A DNA stretch of 64,000 nt from Plectrocnemia conspersa (lineage: Eukaryota; Arthropoda; Insecta; Trichoptera; Polycentropodidae), in assembly GCA_009617715.1 (NCBI GenBank), contig VTFK01000033.1, forward strand, positions 1,612,001-1,676,000, written 5' to 3'. Made by a program: the position numbers and the translations under genes. Each line of letters opens with the position of its first letter. Within the stretch, counting starts at the first letter, position 1. Under the pieces are notes generated by a model that had not been told where the DNA came from, did not search any database, and was given only the letters and a program-made list of their open reading frames with translations. Below, in pieces: positions 1 to 12,699 of the stretch.

Positions 1-3000
1 AATTCGCTGTTCGGTCAGACGACTCCGGCCACTCAGACGTTCGGCGCTAAACCGGCAGGTAAATATTTAATAAATTAATCACAGTTAAGCAAATTGTTAT
101 CTTCGAATACTTGCAATATTTGCATGATTAAGTTCTCTCAATCAAAAAAATCGCTCGTAACAAAGATCTACAGATATCGAGTGACAAAATGTTTAGCGAT
201 GAGAGTCGACCCAATTTACGATTTCCCTCCAACAAATATAAACAATATTATCGTCGATGTATATAACTACGATTCGTCACTTTCGAACACAAAGGTTTCG
301 GCGGTTTTGGAGCGACGTCCACCGGACCAGTGGGCGGTCTCTTCGGGGCCAACAATCAAATAGGAACCGGACTGTTCGGGCAATCGGCTGCTCCCGCCCC
401 GCAGAACGCAGGACTTTTCGGATCCCCCGCAGGTACGGTTCGTCGAAACGCGAGTGGGTATTCACGACGGTGCTGATATTTTCGATTTTATCAGGAGGCT
501 TCGGATCGACGGGTCAGACCGGGACCTATGTGAAGTTCGCGCCCGTCAGCGGAACCGACGTCATAGTCAAAAACGGCCAAGGACAGAGTATCAACACTCA
601 ACACCACTGTATCACTTGCATGAAAGTATGGATTTATTTTTATCAGGTGAAATACAGACGAGATTTTAACGGCCGTTTTTTATTTTTAAGGAATATGAAA
701 ATAAATCATTAGAAGAACTCCGATACGAAGATTATCTAGCGAATCGCAAGGGACCCGGTCAGACTTCCATGTTCGGATCCAACGCCGGAAACGTCGGAGG
801 CGCCTTCGGACAACCGAGCACCTCCGGAACCCTCTTCGGTCAGACGACACAAGACAAACCCGGCGGAATCTTCGGTCAACCTGCGCCTTGTTAGTATTGT
901 TCGCTTTATTCGATTTTTATTTATATTATTAATTTATAATTATTTTATTAAATTTAAATTTTTTAACTTTACTTTTTAAAATATACATATGTTATTATTA
1001 AAAGCAAATATCAGGGGCTTATTCATAACTTATTGCGAAATTTAAAGATAACATTATTAAGGAATATTATAACTTTTACATTTTTCAAATTTAGATAAGA
1101 AGATAAATGTTTCTATTATGCAAGAACAAATATAATCACAATCATGAAAGATTAACACAATACATTATGTCGATTACTAGAGTAATTCAACATATACATT
1201 GAATTATCTTATCTTTTTGGCAAAAACCTTTTCTTGCAGTTGCAACAATCTCATGTTTAGATTATCTTATTTAACGGTGAACACCTTATGAATCTTTTCC
1301 CAAAGAAAAAATCTAAATATTTACCTTACATAAATGCACAAACAATTCATTTTATGGAACAAAGTATTTATTTAAATGCAAATATCTCTTAAAATAATTC
1401 CCTGTTTAATTACACCCTATTGTAATTACGCCATCTATTGGCGATGCGATGAATATTTGCTATGTAAATATTGTTGTATTTATAATTTTACAATAAGATT
1501 ATTTTTATTGTCGCGTTGCACTTGAATGTCATCGCAACCTAGCTCGACTCAGAGTCGATCGCCTCGAAAAAAAGCTGGAAAATATTAATCTGCGGTGATT
1601 GTAATCAAAATAATTTAACTTGTACCAGTCGTTAAAAAAATATATAATATTTACTCAAATCTAATTTTGTGCACGATGCTCTGTGGAGTAATAGCATCTA
1701 TTTACATACAAACATAGCCCATTATTGCATATACGTAACATATGTAACTTCCGACCTTTTAGTTCTAAACGCAAGATTTATTTACATCATAAAAAGAACT
1801 GATTTCGTCGACTGAATATAATTATTCGAATTTATATAATTACAGCCGCTTTCGGTCAATCGTCAATGTTCGGAAAGCCGGCTACGACGGGGTTCGGAGC
1901 TCAACCCGCCGCCAGTGAGTATGGACCGAATTATAAATTATGAGCGAGATGATAACCATAGATCTGTTTAGGTAATACGTTCGCTTTCGGCAGCAACACT
2001 ACGAATCAAACTCCGATGTTCGGGGCCGCCAAACCGTTCGGTAACACGGCGGCTCCGGTGTTCTCGACTCCCACTCAAGGCAACACCTTCAGGCCTGCTC
2101 AACAGCCGACCTTTTCGTCGTTCGGCACTATGCAGCAGGTAGCGAACGTTACGACGTACGAAAACTAAAAGAAATTACAACCTAATCGGCCGTTTCATTA
2201 GCAGCCCGGTAGCATATTCGGCGCTAAACCTCCCGAAAACAACACATTCGGCATGCCGCAAACTTCCACGGCCGGATCGTTCGGCTTCGGACAAGCGCCG
2301 GCTCAAAACACGGGAGACATCTTCGGAGCGAAACCCGCTACCGCCTTCGGAGCGGCCGCGCCGGGTAAATTTGTGAATAAAAAATCATCATTGCTGTTTC
2401 GATGTATGTAATTTAATTATTTTTTCTTAGTTTTCGGCAGCACCGCGCCGTTTGGAGGGACCGCCAACCCCGGAGGCACCGCGGGAAGTCTGTTTCCGTC
2501 TTTCGGGGCCAAGCCCGCCGAAACCGGAGTCCCCACGTTTGGTAATTTCAACGCTACCTCTAACGCGAACCCCGGTTTAGGTCGGACTCTCGATTACTTC
2601 CGCGCGTCTCCGATCTTACGTCTTTTAAAGATACGTTTTTAATTTAAGGCGGTGGAATAAATCTGAGCGGCAGCATGTTCGGCGCCAAACCGCAAGGAAC
2701 CGGCCTGTTCGGAGCTCCGACGGGAACTGGGGGCGCGGGTCTTTTCGGAAACGCCGGTAACCCCCAATTGGTTTCCAATTTGGGAGCTCTAGGAGGTAAT
2801 TCGATTCGAAACTAGTTTTCTCGTTTCCTTTCTGTCAATATCCATCCTTCGACTGTAGATAATTGTCAAATAATTATCTCAATACCTACCTAATATCCAG
2901 GATCTTTGGCGATATAAATAAATAATGCTTTTTATTAAACCTTTTTTTTGTGCCAAGCAGGCTCGACTTTAGGAGGCGGCTTAGGAGGAACGTTTGGAGC

Positions 3001-6000
3001 CGGCGGTCTCGGGACGGGGAACGCTTGGGGAGGACTCAACATGAATTCGAACTTAAACTTGGGTGGCGGAACTTTGGGAGCGAACACGCATCCCGGTGCT
3101 CTAGGGTTGGCGTCTGCGATTTATATATATATAAATATTTTTCAAAGTGGTATTTAACGATTTTATCATTTTCAGTGGTGTCGGCGGCGCAGTTGCGGGA
3201 GCCGGAGTGCACGATCGCCTCATTACCTTAACCCGCGCTTATCCGTATGGCTATTCGGCGTTGCTTAAAGACATTTCTCCCAATTCAGGTAATTTTAAAT
3301 ACGTTTATTTCGACACTGATTCACGATTGACAGTATATAATATTTTTTTTAGATAAAGTGGACGATTCCTTAAAACCGACGAATCCGGCGGCTCAGAGAG
3401 CAGTACTGGAGAGCGATAAGTATCGCGTCAGCACGGGAAACACCAGGCTCGAGTGAAACCTCTGCACGCCATGTCTAAGAAATCACTATTCGACGGATTG
3501 GAAGAGGACGATCCGTCCATTCAAAAATTAATCCTGAAGCCGAACGTCAAACGTCTCGTTCTGCGACCCAAACCCGCCAACGTCGACAGCTCCTCAAGTC
3601 CTGAGCGAGTCCAGAACGATGCAGCCGATCGGAACGCGGGCGACGTTTTGGCGTCCGTCGACCCTCCGATCGGCAGTCCGCAAAATCCGGCCGAACGTGA
3701 CGATTCCGTTGACGCGCAAAGCCTATCCTCTACTAATATACAGAAAAGAATCGGGTTGACCAGTCCGCGCGGAAGTATTTTGAAAAACTCTTCGAATACG
3801 CCCGACGTCGGCACTGATAATAGCAACTCGGAAGACGCGCCCGAGAACAGAAGATCTAGTTGGTAATGAGAATTTCTTTTTTAAACTATTTCAACTCTAA
3901 GAAAGTTCGATAACATTATTCGATTTTAGGTTAGCGACGAAGCAATTCCGTCCGCGACCGTCCGATTCTGACGAAAGCGCTCCTCTCGACAACACCGTCG
4001 AACAATTCTTAAATGCGCGGAACCCTCAGCAAGAGAACGCCCAGCACGAGAACGAACGACGATCCGCCGCTAATCCTAGACTCTATCCGGATCTGTCGGT
4101 TTATTATGAATTCGCCAATCCGACGAACCGAGGCGACCCTAGAGGTTTGCTCGACATCGAAGATAAAGAAAACATCGAGAATCCAGCGTCGAACGACGGA
4201 GAAGAATCGCCGACCGAAAGCCAGTCGTCTGCGCCTCATCCGACGGGAATCAAACTGACGAGATCCGGCTATTATACCATACCCTCGATGGACGCTCTCA
4301 AAGAATACGTCAAGCCTGATGGAAAGTGCATAGTTCCTCAGTTTACGATCGGAAGAAGAGGCTACGGAAACGTGTTTTTCGACTGCGAGATGGACGTCGC
4401 CGATCTCGATATCGACCAATTAGGTACGAAATAATCATGTCGGAGGCCTTCTTGAATGCGTGCGCCCGTCAATAATACCATTTTGTATTGCAGTTCATAT
4501 TTTAAACAAGGAGATCATCATATACCCGAACGACGCCATCAAACCTCCGATCGGCGAGGGACTCAACAGACCGGCTCAAGTCACGTTAGACTACGTCCAT
4601 CCGATCGATAAGACCTTAAAAACGCCCATCGTTCAGCCGGAAAAGTGAGTTTTAAGTAAATTTATTCGCACTAAAAATATCACAAATTGACAAATAAAAC
4701 AAAATTTCATTCGACAGATTAGCAAAAATGGATTACGAGGGTAAGCTTAGAAGGGTCTGTCACAAGCACGGAACCCGCTTCATCGAATATCGTCCGCAAA
4801 CGGGAAGCTGGGTTTTCAAGGTGCTTAAGGCGCATCTGTAATAATATATTCTGAACGAAACTGTTTTGATATTTTATTATTATTTCAGGTACCGCACTTT
4901 TCTAAATACGGCTTGACTAATTCGGACGAAGAAGATGAAGGTCAGGCCGATCCTCAACGAAAGCCTCCTTCGCAGCAGCCGTTGAAACTGCCGCCTCAAC
5001 CAACTCAGCGAGGACTAGGAGGCTTTTTAATAGGTAATATTAGCTTTAAATATAAACGAGTCGTCAAATTTTTACTCCTTTTTTTTGGTCGTCTACAGGA
5101 AACTTTCCGACTGAGATTCAATCCGGCATCAATCCGCTGATCGAACATAACAATCAAACCATGGACAGTGTAGCCGTCGATACCCCCTTCATCTCAAGAT
5201 TGAACGGAGTCACTAAAGGTAAGTTAAACGGCGTTTAAAATTGTTTTTCTATTTTTATACATAAATTATCTTTTCAGGATTAGCTATGGACACGTCCGAA
5301 GAGAATAGCATGGATTCTGCCGCTCTCTATCCGGAAGCTGGTCACGCATCTTTTTATGGATCCAAAGGTATTTTCTAATCCTCACGTTTGAGCATAAAGT
5401 CAAAAATAAATTGTAATTTTTATATTAAAATTAATATATATAATAAAAATATTTATAAAAAAAAAAAAACACCATGAAACGATATTTTCTACTCCCTTTA
5501 CGATTGTGTCACGACAAAAGCTCCACACGCCACTTGGTCCAACGATAATGTCTACAAACAAAATATTCAAAATGATTTTTTAATAGGTCGATGAATCGAG
5601 GGATGATGGAAATTAGCACATTACTAAACATAAGTAAGTCAATCAAAGCAGATCCGATCGCATAATACAAAGTTTATCGAGTGTCGAATTCTTTAAATTA
5701 TAAAAAAACGTTATAATTATAGAAAAAAACATATGCTGCTGAAACATAACACATCTTTATATTTCCTTAATTAAGTATCTTTTTATCAGTGCGTTAATTA
5801 CAAATTATATACGCATGACTAATGTGTTATCTATTCAACAGATTATAAGATTTATCATATGATATTACGAGGTTTACGAAATATGTATTTAATGGTTAAA
5901 TATACGCATTTTCATGTTTTAACCCTTTGAATAGTGAGCTAATTTACACACATTTTTTAATTTGTTATTGTACATCTGGGAGTGAGTTAATTTTACGTAT

Positions 6001-9000
6001 TTACGTGAGCTAATTTTACGTAAAAAAATAGTAATTCTTAACGTTTTATTGCTTTGATTTAACTTATTACGATGTACAAAGTTTATGAGTGTCGAATTCT
6101 TTAAATTAAAAAAGAGCGACATAATTATGCAAAAACATATATGTTACTAAAACAATACATCTTAACTGTGTATATTTAGTTTGCACGATTTAATAATTTA
6201 AAAATAATAAGATCGATCATTGCTTTTATTTTTTTATCAATGCGTTACTTACATATGCTTTCGAAAGTCGATAGAAAATTATATATGGGTGCCACAACAT
6301 ATCAATAAAATATTACAGACAGTAAAAAGATTATAACAATTGAATCTCTAAAAATACATAAAAGTAAACAAATGATATAAAAAGTTTTATTTAATATAAT
6401 TGTGACTTGTTCCTCCTACATAAGTTTAAAAATTATGTATTATTTGTCCAATCAGCCCTGATATCTCTAATCCTTTCTGCTAGGAGAATATACTTCAACC
6501 GTTGTTAACGCCAGATTATTCCTGAATTTGATTATTCTATATTTTTATGTTTTCGCTTATTTAATATGAATAAGTGACAATTTTAATAAATAATTTTTTA
6601 ATTTTCCCTTTTATTTATTTTTATTAAAAACTTCTTTTAAATGCTAACTATCTCTGATTATTTATCTTATTTCGTAAATAATATGATACTATTGGTAAAA
6701 AAAAACAATCAGCGGATGGTGAATGGTAACACATTGAGTGCGCATACTGTTATATAATTCTTTCTTCGACTTTCAAAAGCATATGTAATCAATGCATTGT
6801 ATAATTATGACGCTCTTTCTTAATTTAAAGAATTTGACACACATGATAAACTTTGTAAATTGCAATCAGATTTAATTTGAGATACTGTGAATTTAAATTT
6901 TTAACGATTCACTTTATTTATTATAACATGAAAATGTATATATTTAATATATCAGTACCATTAAATACATATTTCGTAATTTTCGTAATCATAATGTGAT
7001 AAATCATTTGGTACTGTTAGTAAAAATATAACGTTGATAATAAATGGATAACACATTAGTCATGCATATATAATTTGTAATTAGCGCACTGCTATAACGA
7101 TATTTAATTAAGGAAGTATAAAGATCTATTATGTTTTTTTGTATAATTATAATGTTCTTTTTTAATATAAAAAATGATACTCGATAAATTTTGTATTAAG
7201 CGATCAGATTTGCTTTGATTGGCTTACTTATGTTTAGTAATATGCAAATTTCTGTCAATTTATTAAAAAGTCAGTTTAAATATTTTGTTTGTGGATGTTA
7301 TGTCATTGGACTAAATGGCATATGGATCATTTATTGGTTTACACATTTTGTTGTGAACGTTTAGTGGTTGAACAAGTCCATGGAGTGTTTGTCGTGAAAT
7401 CCGTTACGATATATTTTTATTCATATTTACTGGATTTCTTACTTATTATAAACGATTAATTGTTCAAAATGTATTTCTAACTATTCGATACTTTGCATAT
7501 GGTGCTGATTTTACGAGTGAAAAAAAAGGCGATTTTGCTTATTTTTTGTGACAACTTGCACAATATCAAAAGAAATCTTTAAGGTTTTTTAACCCTAAAG
7601 GGTGTGATTTTGCAGCCAAAAAGACGCCAAAAAGAAGAAATTGTTAATAATTTATTAGTTAAATTTACATATTGCGAGTTACTATAATGCGCAAGATTAT
7701 TTTCTCTGAGCGGTGGTGAAGAAGCTGGCGGAGGGATGATGTCAGTGGAATATCCTCAGAGGCCTTGTACGTGAGGCAGCAACATTGTAGTGGAGGTTGG
7801 TTCCTCTGCTGCAGTCGTGATGGTCGTTCATGACCAAATGGTCCTCGTCTACTGGCATATCTCCTGTCGGGTCGTGTCTCTGTCCTCTCCTCATTGGAGA
7901 CCAGCCTTAAGTAATAAGGATTGCAAAGCTAGCTGACGAATCACAATCATGCAGCGTTAATCCAGCCAATTATTGCACTCGTTTCTTAGAACAACAAAAA
8001 TATGTATAATTTTGCTTAATCTTTCCGAGGTCGAATTGTGCAATGGGAATATTGTAGCCTTATGGAGCTTTTTATCTTCCGGTGATGTATTGTTTCCCAA
8101 GACCGTTTCGCAACAAAGAAATATTCTTTCAATACATCGGAGAAATGTTGCGTGTTATTAATGTGAACCATTTTTTTTGGACGTAACGAGGACTTTTGTG
8201 TGGTCCCATCATTTACATTCTATTGTCTAATTCATCCATATGATTACGAATGATCACCATTGGTTGCGGTTATTAACGCGAGTTTCAAGAATAAGACTAC
8301 AATTATTAGATTGGACTGATCTTGTCGACGGTGATAAACCACTCCTTCGTTTGTTTCGCACAAAATACAGGCGATATATCACTGTGCCGTAACCGAAAGA
8401 TTGATACGATCGACAAGTTTGATTTTGTTTATTCAGTATTTTAAGATATAAAACTTATTTCCGAAAATGTGGCTAGAGCGAAAACCTTAATGAACCTTAT
8501 CGAATTCTCTAAATTTTGTCAGTTCTTGTAGTAATTTTCTCTGAAATTTTGCAGCATATATAAATATTTGTCACATTCGTTTGCAATTCATTTTAAATTT
8601 GTGTTATACACATGTCCGTAGCATAGATTGTTGGCTATGAAACGCGGAGACTGACATAATGGCTATCGTTATTTATTCGCTAGTTATCAACCTTATAACC
8701 GCATGAAATTTAGCTCAACTTTATTAAAACATCATTATAAAGAGGTTGATAATTGGCGGAGAGTTGAAACTCTTTAATCTATCTAGTAATGTATTATTTA
8801 ATAAACTATTTTGTTAGTTTAGTATTTTCGTTGCGTTTGTATTCTACAATATTTATAAAATAGCAAGTATGAAAGACATAGTGCGAGGATATAAATCGAT
8901 TTGTATAAAATAATATCTTGACATTGCAAATTACCGTACTTGATTAACTTTGTTTAAAATCATTGTTATTGTTAAATTTTATCGATTATTTCAGACGCTA

Positions 9001-12000
9001 CGAGTCCCACTTCTCAACTCGCAAGATTAGAAAATCGCAGCAGTCACACTCTGCAGTTAATGAAAGCTTCCTTTTTCAACGCCGTCGACGAAGGTAATAG
9101 AATTAGGATAATGTATCGACGTTTCTCTCGATCATCTTTTAAATATTATATGTTTGCATTTTGCAGATATGGACGACGTAGCGTCCGTGACCGATCAGAT
9201 GGTTCCCCAGCTGTCCGTTCCTCGAGGAAACGCTTCCATAATCGCCGACGTGCCGTGTTCTGTGTCCGTTTCGACGCTTCACAGCAAACCGGAAGCGTCG
9301 CTGTACTCCGGTCTGTCTATAAAGCAGCCGGTGGTCAAACCAAAATCTGTCGTTCTTCAATATCATAAGAGAGTTTTATCTTATAAAAATACAATAACTG
9401 GACGATTCGGGTCCGAGTGCTACGCCGATATGGCAATGGGCTTCGCCAGACTAGCGAGAGTCGGATGGGGACCTTCTCTGCACTTGACGGCGTTGACCAC
9501 CGCCGACGTAGTCGACGATAAGACTCGAGGGGGAGATCTCTTGGTTCTGAATTCTCTGACGAGAGGACGAGGGGCCGACGATATATCGCAACAGCTGATT
9601 ATGCGGCTTCAAATAGCTGGCGGCGGTCAACCGTCGAAGGATGATAAATTCAAAGTAAGACTTTTTATATTCCTACATTTTAAACCAATATTACTACGCA
9701 CCACTGCTTGAAATTTTTACTGTTAACCGAGAGAATCTTATTTTATTTTAAATTTATTTTACAAATGATACGTGTATTTTATAAATGTATTTTTATTTCA
9801 TTCGTCATTACAACATAAAGAAGTATACAGTTGATAAAATATATTAATTCGAATCGTACAGGATGATTATTATTATTTTCCACGATTATATGCATCATTT
9901 TTGTTTCATATTTATGCAGAACTCGATTGAAAAATTATTGAAGATTTCGTTAAAATATTCCGAAATCGGCAACAGCTCCGACGAGTCATGTCCTCATATA
10001 TCACCGTCGAATCGGCAAATATTAGCAGCGGAGGAGTATTTGGATGAGACTACTCGATTAGAAGGCGTCTGCGGCAATGTGGTAATGATTCGTAACGTTT
10101 ATGTGCAACTTTGCTCTCGTAGCGATGCTAATTTTGTATATTGCGGTTTCAGAACTTTGGCGTAAACCCGTCTTACTGGAAAGACGTTTGGTCGCTGTGC
10201 ATCGCTCTTTGGGGAGAACCCGGCGAAGAGGGATCGGGTAAATATAAACATACGTTTCACCGCTCCATAGCGGATTTAACGATTCTGTATTCGCAGATCC
10301 CAGCTTACCCGACGGCGGAAGACTCCTCGGACGACACGCAGCACTGTCCGAATGGCTTCAATCCGCGTCGAACTCTCACAGCGACGAGGCCGGCGTTTTC
10401 ACTTCGCTCGCGTCTAGAAACATATACGAGGCGTGCCGGTTAGCCCAAAAGTTGGGAGATCATTTCCTGTCGATTATGATATCTCAAATCGGAGGCGAGA
10501 TGAGAGTTAGAAATTTAGCTGCCAGACAGTTGGGTCTCTGGAGAGAAACTTGCGCAGATCGATCCATCGATTCGGTGCGATTGATCATATACGCTTTGCT
10601 AGCCGGTCGTTCGAGAATTTTGGTCAGCGGCGACGGGCCCGAAGGAACTTCGACTTCGTTGCACGCGTGCAACGGACTCGATTGGATCAGAGCGTTCGGC
10701 TTGCATTTCTGGTATATTTGCGAGCCAGTCGCGACGATCGGCGACGCTGTGCGCTCGTACGAAAAGTCTTTTTATGAAGAGTCGCGATTGAGGAAGAGCG
10801 GAAACGAGCGACTCGACGAGAGCGATTCGATGGAGGAGGGCGCCGAAGAGTTCGAGTTCGATATCGCGACTGCCGAAACCGAAGATATACTGTACGGCCG
10901 AGTCGCTTTTCCGTCGCCGCCGTACGAAATCAACGTAGACGATAACGACAAGGTATATAAATATATTTTTAGAACGGATAATTTAAGAAACGTAATCATA
11001 GTTCGACTTGCAGGCGTCGAAGCGAGTGCTGGATCTTCGCTATCAATTGATGGCACTTAAAGCGTCGCGTTGGCACTCGATAGATTCTCTATTAAATCCA
11101 GCTTCTCACACTCCCGACTTCCTCGACTATCGTCTCAGGTGAGTAACGATTCTCAGGCTTCGGTTATTTACCGCAACTGTTCGTTAATATGTTTTCTACA
11201 GCTGGTTAATACAGCAATTTTTAGAAGGAATCGGATATTCTCATTGGTCGGCCCGAGGGTTGTTCAACATCGTGACCGGATTCGCCGCACAGCTAGAGGC
11301 TCACGGAATGTGGATTTGGGCAGTGTTCGTTTTGCAACACGTCGAGGACGGTGACGTGTGAGTGTCTGCCCGCGTTTCAGCGACACTCGACGATATATGT
11401 ATAATAATTTCGAACTATTTTCAGGCGCAATCATATGGTCAAGAATCTAATCATGCGTTATGCAAACGATAACAATAAAGAGACTTCAGAACTATTGAAT
11501 AAATTTGGCATTCCTCAGAAGTGGGTGTATCAATCCATGGCGCTCAAGAATAAATACAGCGTAATTATATTAATGAACGTAAATTTGAAACGTTTCAATA
11601 AACTTTTATATTATTTACTTGCAGGGAAATAGAGAGAACGAAGCTCGGTATTTAACTTTAGCCGGTCAATTCGCCGACGCTCACAAAGTCATTATGGACG
11701 AGATAGCTCCGTCGACGATTTTAAATGAAAAAACAAACCTTTTACGAAAGCTTCTATTGCCGCTCTCGTCTGCGGGCAACTTAGGACAAATTCCGCAATG
11801 GTCCACTGGAGGACATTTATTATTAGAATTTTTGGATATATGCGATGAGGTATGAAAACCCAAATAATCGAATGCGTAAATAGCAAATTGTACGTTGTAA
11901 TTGTAATTAATTATTAATGACTAGGTGAACAGTCTACAAGAAGGCGATTGTGAAAATCTGGCTTATCAATGCGAAGCTCTAAGAATACGTCTAGCTAACG

Positions 12001-12537
12001 CGTGCGCGGCGGTGAACATGTTCCCCACTCCGACTTTAAAGCACACAGTAGTGAGGTATAATATTGAATTGTAATATAGAAACATAATCAACGAATAGAA
12101 TTACACTTATTTTCGCTAATTATAGATGCGAGATCGGCGCTAGATTGGCCTCTATCGGTTGCGCGATCGCCGGTTTAGGATCTACGTTGAATAAGACTAA
12201 TATCGCTCCGCTTTTGAATCTATTGCATCGCATGGATTTGCCGTCGGATTACGTTAGAAATTTGCTGGATAAGGTATGCAAAAAGTTATAGATAAATAAT
12301 TAACGAAAAATTAATATTATATAACATACGCTACGCTGACGATTCAGACAGTAAATATACTTACTTTAATTTGTCGATTTGTTAGGATGTCGATATTTTT
12401 ATTTAATGTAAATTATTATTAACGATAAAAAAACATTTCAGGTCTCGGACAGTTTAACGGAAGATCCGGAACCAATTTTGTATACGGAAATGAGCAGTTC
12501 CAGCGAAGAGAACGATGTCGAAATAATGGTGAATTGA
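1..12537 (+). CDS. Nup98-96: Nup98-Nup96 nucleoporin precursor (5' incomplete)
   Basis: Nuclear pore precursor that cuts itself into Nup98 (FG nucleoporin) and Nup96 (scaffold of the Y complex). Thirty exons, all with GT-AG borders and compatible phases apart from one frameshift in exon 12: 1-58, 295-432, 495-625, 691-889, 1846-1914, 1972-2138, 2202-2364, 2431-2580, 2649-2795, 2961-3105, 3176-3288, 3353-3862, 3930-4423, 4494-4644, 4718-4820, 4889-5033, 5099-5218, 5278-5367, 8995-9093, 9167-9654, 9920-10081, 10153-10237, 10297-10952, 11014-11138, 11202-11357, 11425-11560, 11625-11849, 11925-12055, 12126-12273, 12442-12537. About 1866 residues if one missing base is allowed. FG repeats fill residues 1-480. 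The GLEBS (Rae1-binding) motif spans the exon 3/4 junction (CITCMK then [16 protein letters not shown]). The autopeptidase domain ends in VPHF/S. The Nup96 half follows. The initiator codon lies left of the window. Confidence 0.97.
890..1845 (+). other. Nup98-96 intron 4, no recognisable element
   Basis: AT-rich intron of 956 bp between a GTTAGT donor and a TACAG acceptor. No coding potential, tRNA or repeat partner elsewhere in the window was seen. Confidence 0.6.
3436..3456 (+). other. Single-base frameshift in Nup98 exon 12
   Basis: The reading frame entering exon 12 ([12 protein letters not shown]) hits TGA at 3452-3454. The next frame reads straight on as [20 protein letters not shown], a typical Nup98 linker. 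Exon 12 is 510 bp but needs 511 bp (modulo 3) to join its neighbours in phase, so one base is missing near AGGCTCGAG. There is no GT-AG pair that would remove the problem. This is either a sequence error or a real allele defect. Confidence 0.85.
4895..4903 (+). other. Nup98/Nup96 autoproteolytic HFS site
   Basis: The codons CAC TTT TCT encode His-Phe-Ser within [11 protein letters not shown], at the start of exon 16. In this family the peptide bond between Phe and Ser is cut by the Nup98 C-terminal autopeptidase fold. His and Ser are both present, so cleavage should be functional. Residues after Ser918 (counted from the window start) form the acidic N-terminus of Nup96. Confidence 0.93.
5368..8994 (+). 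other. 3.6 kb Nup98-96 intron 18
   Basis: Largest intron of the gene, separating the first ~110 codons of Nup96 from its conserved domain. Its first half is a giant inverted repeat (5509-7400). The remainder (7401-8994) has no coding sequence I could assign. A GC-richer patch at 7690-7920 looks like part of an unidentified old repeat, and the rest is ordinary AT-rich intron. Confidence 0.8.
5509..7400. repeat. Long-arm inverted repeat / foldback element in Nup98-96 intron
   Basis: The left arm (5509 to about 6275) and the right arm (about 6765 to 7400) are diverged reverse complements. They begin with CACGACAAA and end with TTTGTCGTG. Shared blocks include ATTACTAAACATAAGTAAG near 5620 (its complement near 7235) and the TAATTACAAATTATATACGC block near 5796 (complement near 7075). 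A module containing TCGAATTCTTTAAATT occurs at about 5680 and again at about 6090, with complements at about 6825 and 7165, so each arm is itself internally duplicated. The loop is about 490 bp. An insertion starting TTAACCCTTTGAATAGTGAG at about 5921 interrupts only the left arm. No transposase ORF is present. No clear target duplication was found. Confidence 0.8.
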
Positions 12538-12683
12538 TATTGTTTCACGCCACATGTGAAAATTCGTTCGGCGCAAAGTCGACAGTTGTGATGATTAAAG
12601 CGCTGCGCTAATTGTTTTTTGATAATTGTTTATATATACATATGATTTTAACGATAAATTAAATAATTACAAACAGACTTACG

Positions 12684-12695
12684 TTTATTAATAAA
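12684..12695. terminator. Palindromic double poly(A) signal between convergent genes
   Basis: TTTATTAATAAA is a perfect palindrome that gives an AATAAA signal on each strand. On the + strand it lies about 150 bp after the Nup98-96 stop (12535-12537). On the - strand it lies 5-16 bases past the stop codon of the convergent unknown gene (12700-12702). No other AATAAA was seen between the two stops. Use as a shared bidirectional polyadenylation element is inferred. Confidence 0.6.
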
Positions 12696-12699
12696 TACA

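Noticed and set aside
7690..7920. GC-rich patch as a possible exon
   Set aside because: No open frame with flanking splice sites in phase with Nup98-96 exons 18 and 19, which join perfectly without it.
8160..8400. Possible Tc1 transposase C-terminus on the minus strand
   Set aside because: A few suggestive residues near a WF-type motif, but no DDE landmark can be aligned; too weak.
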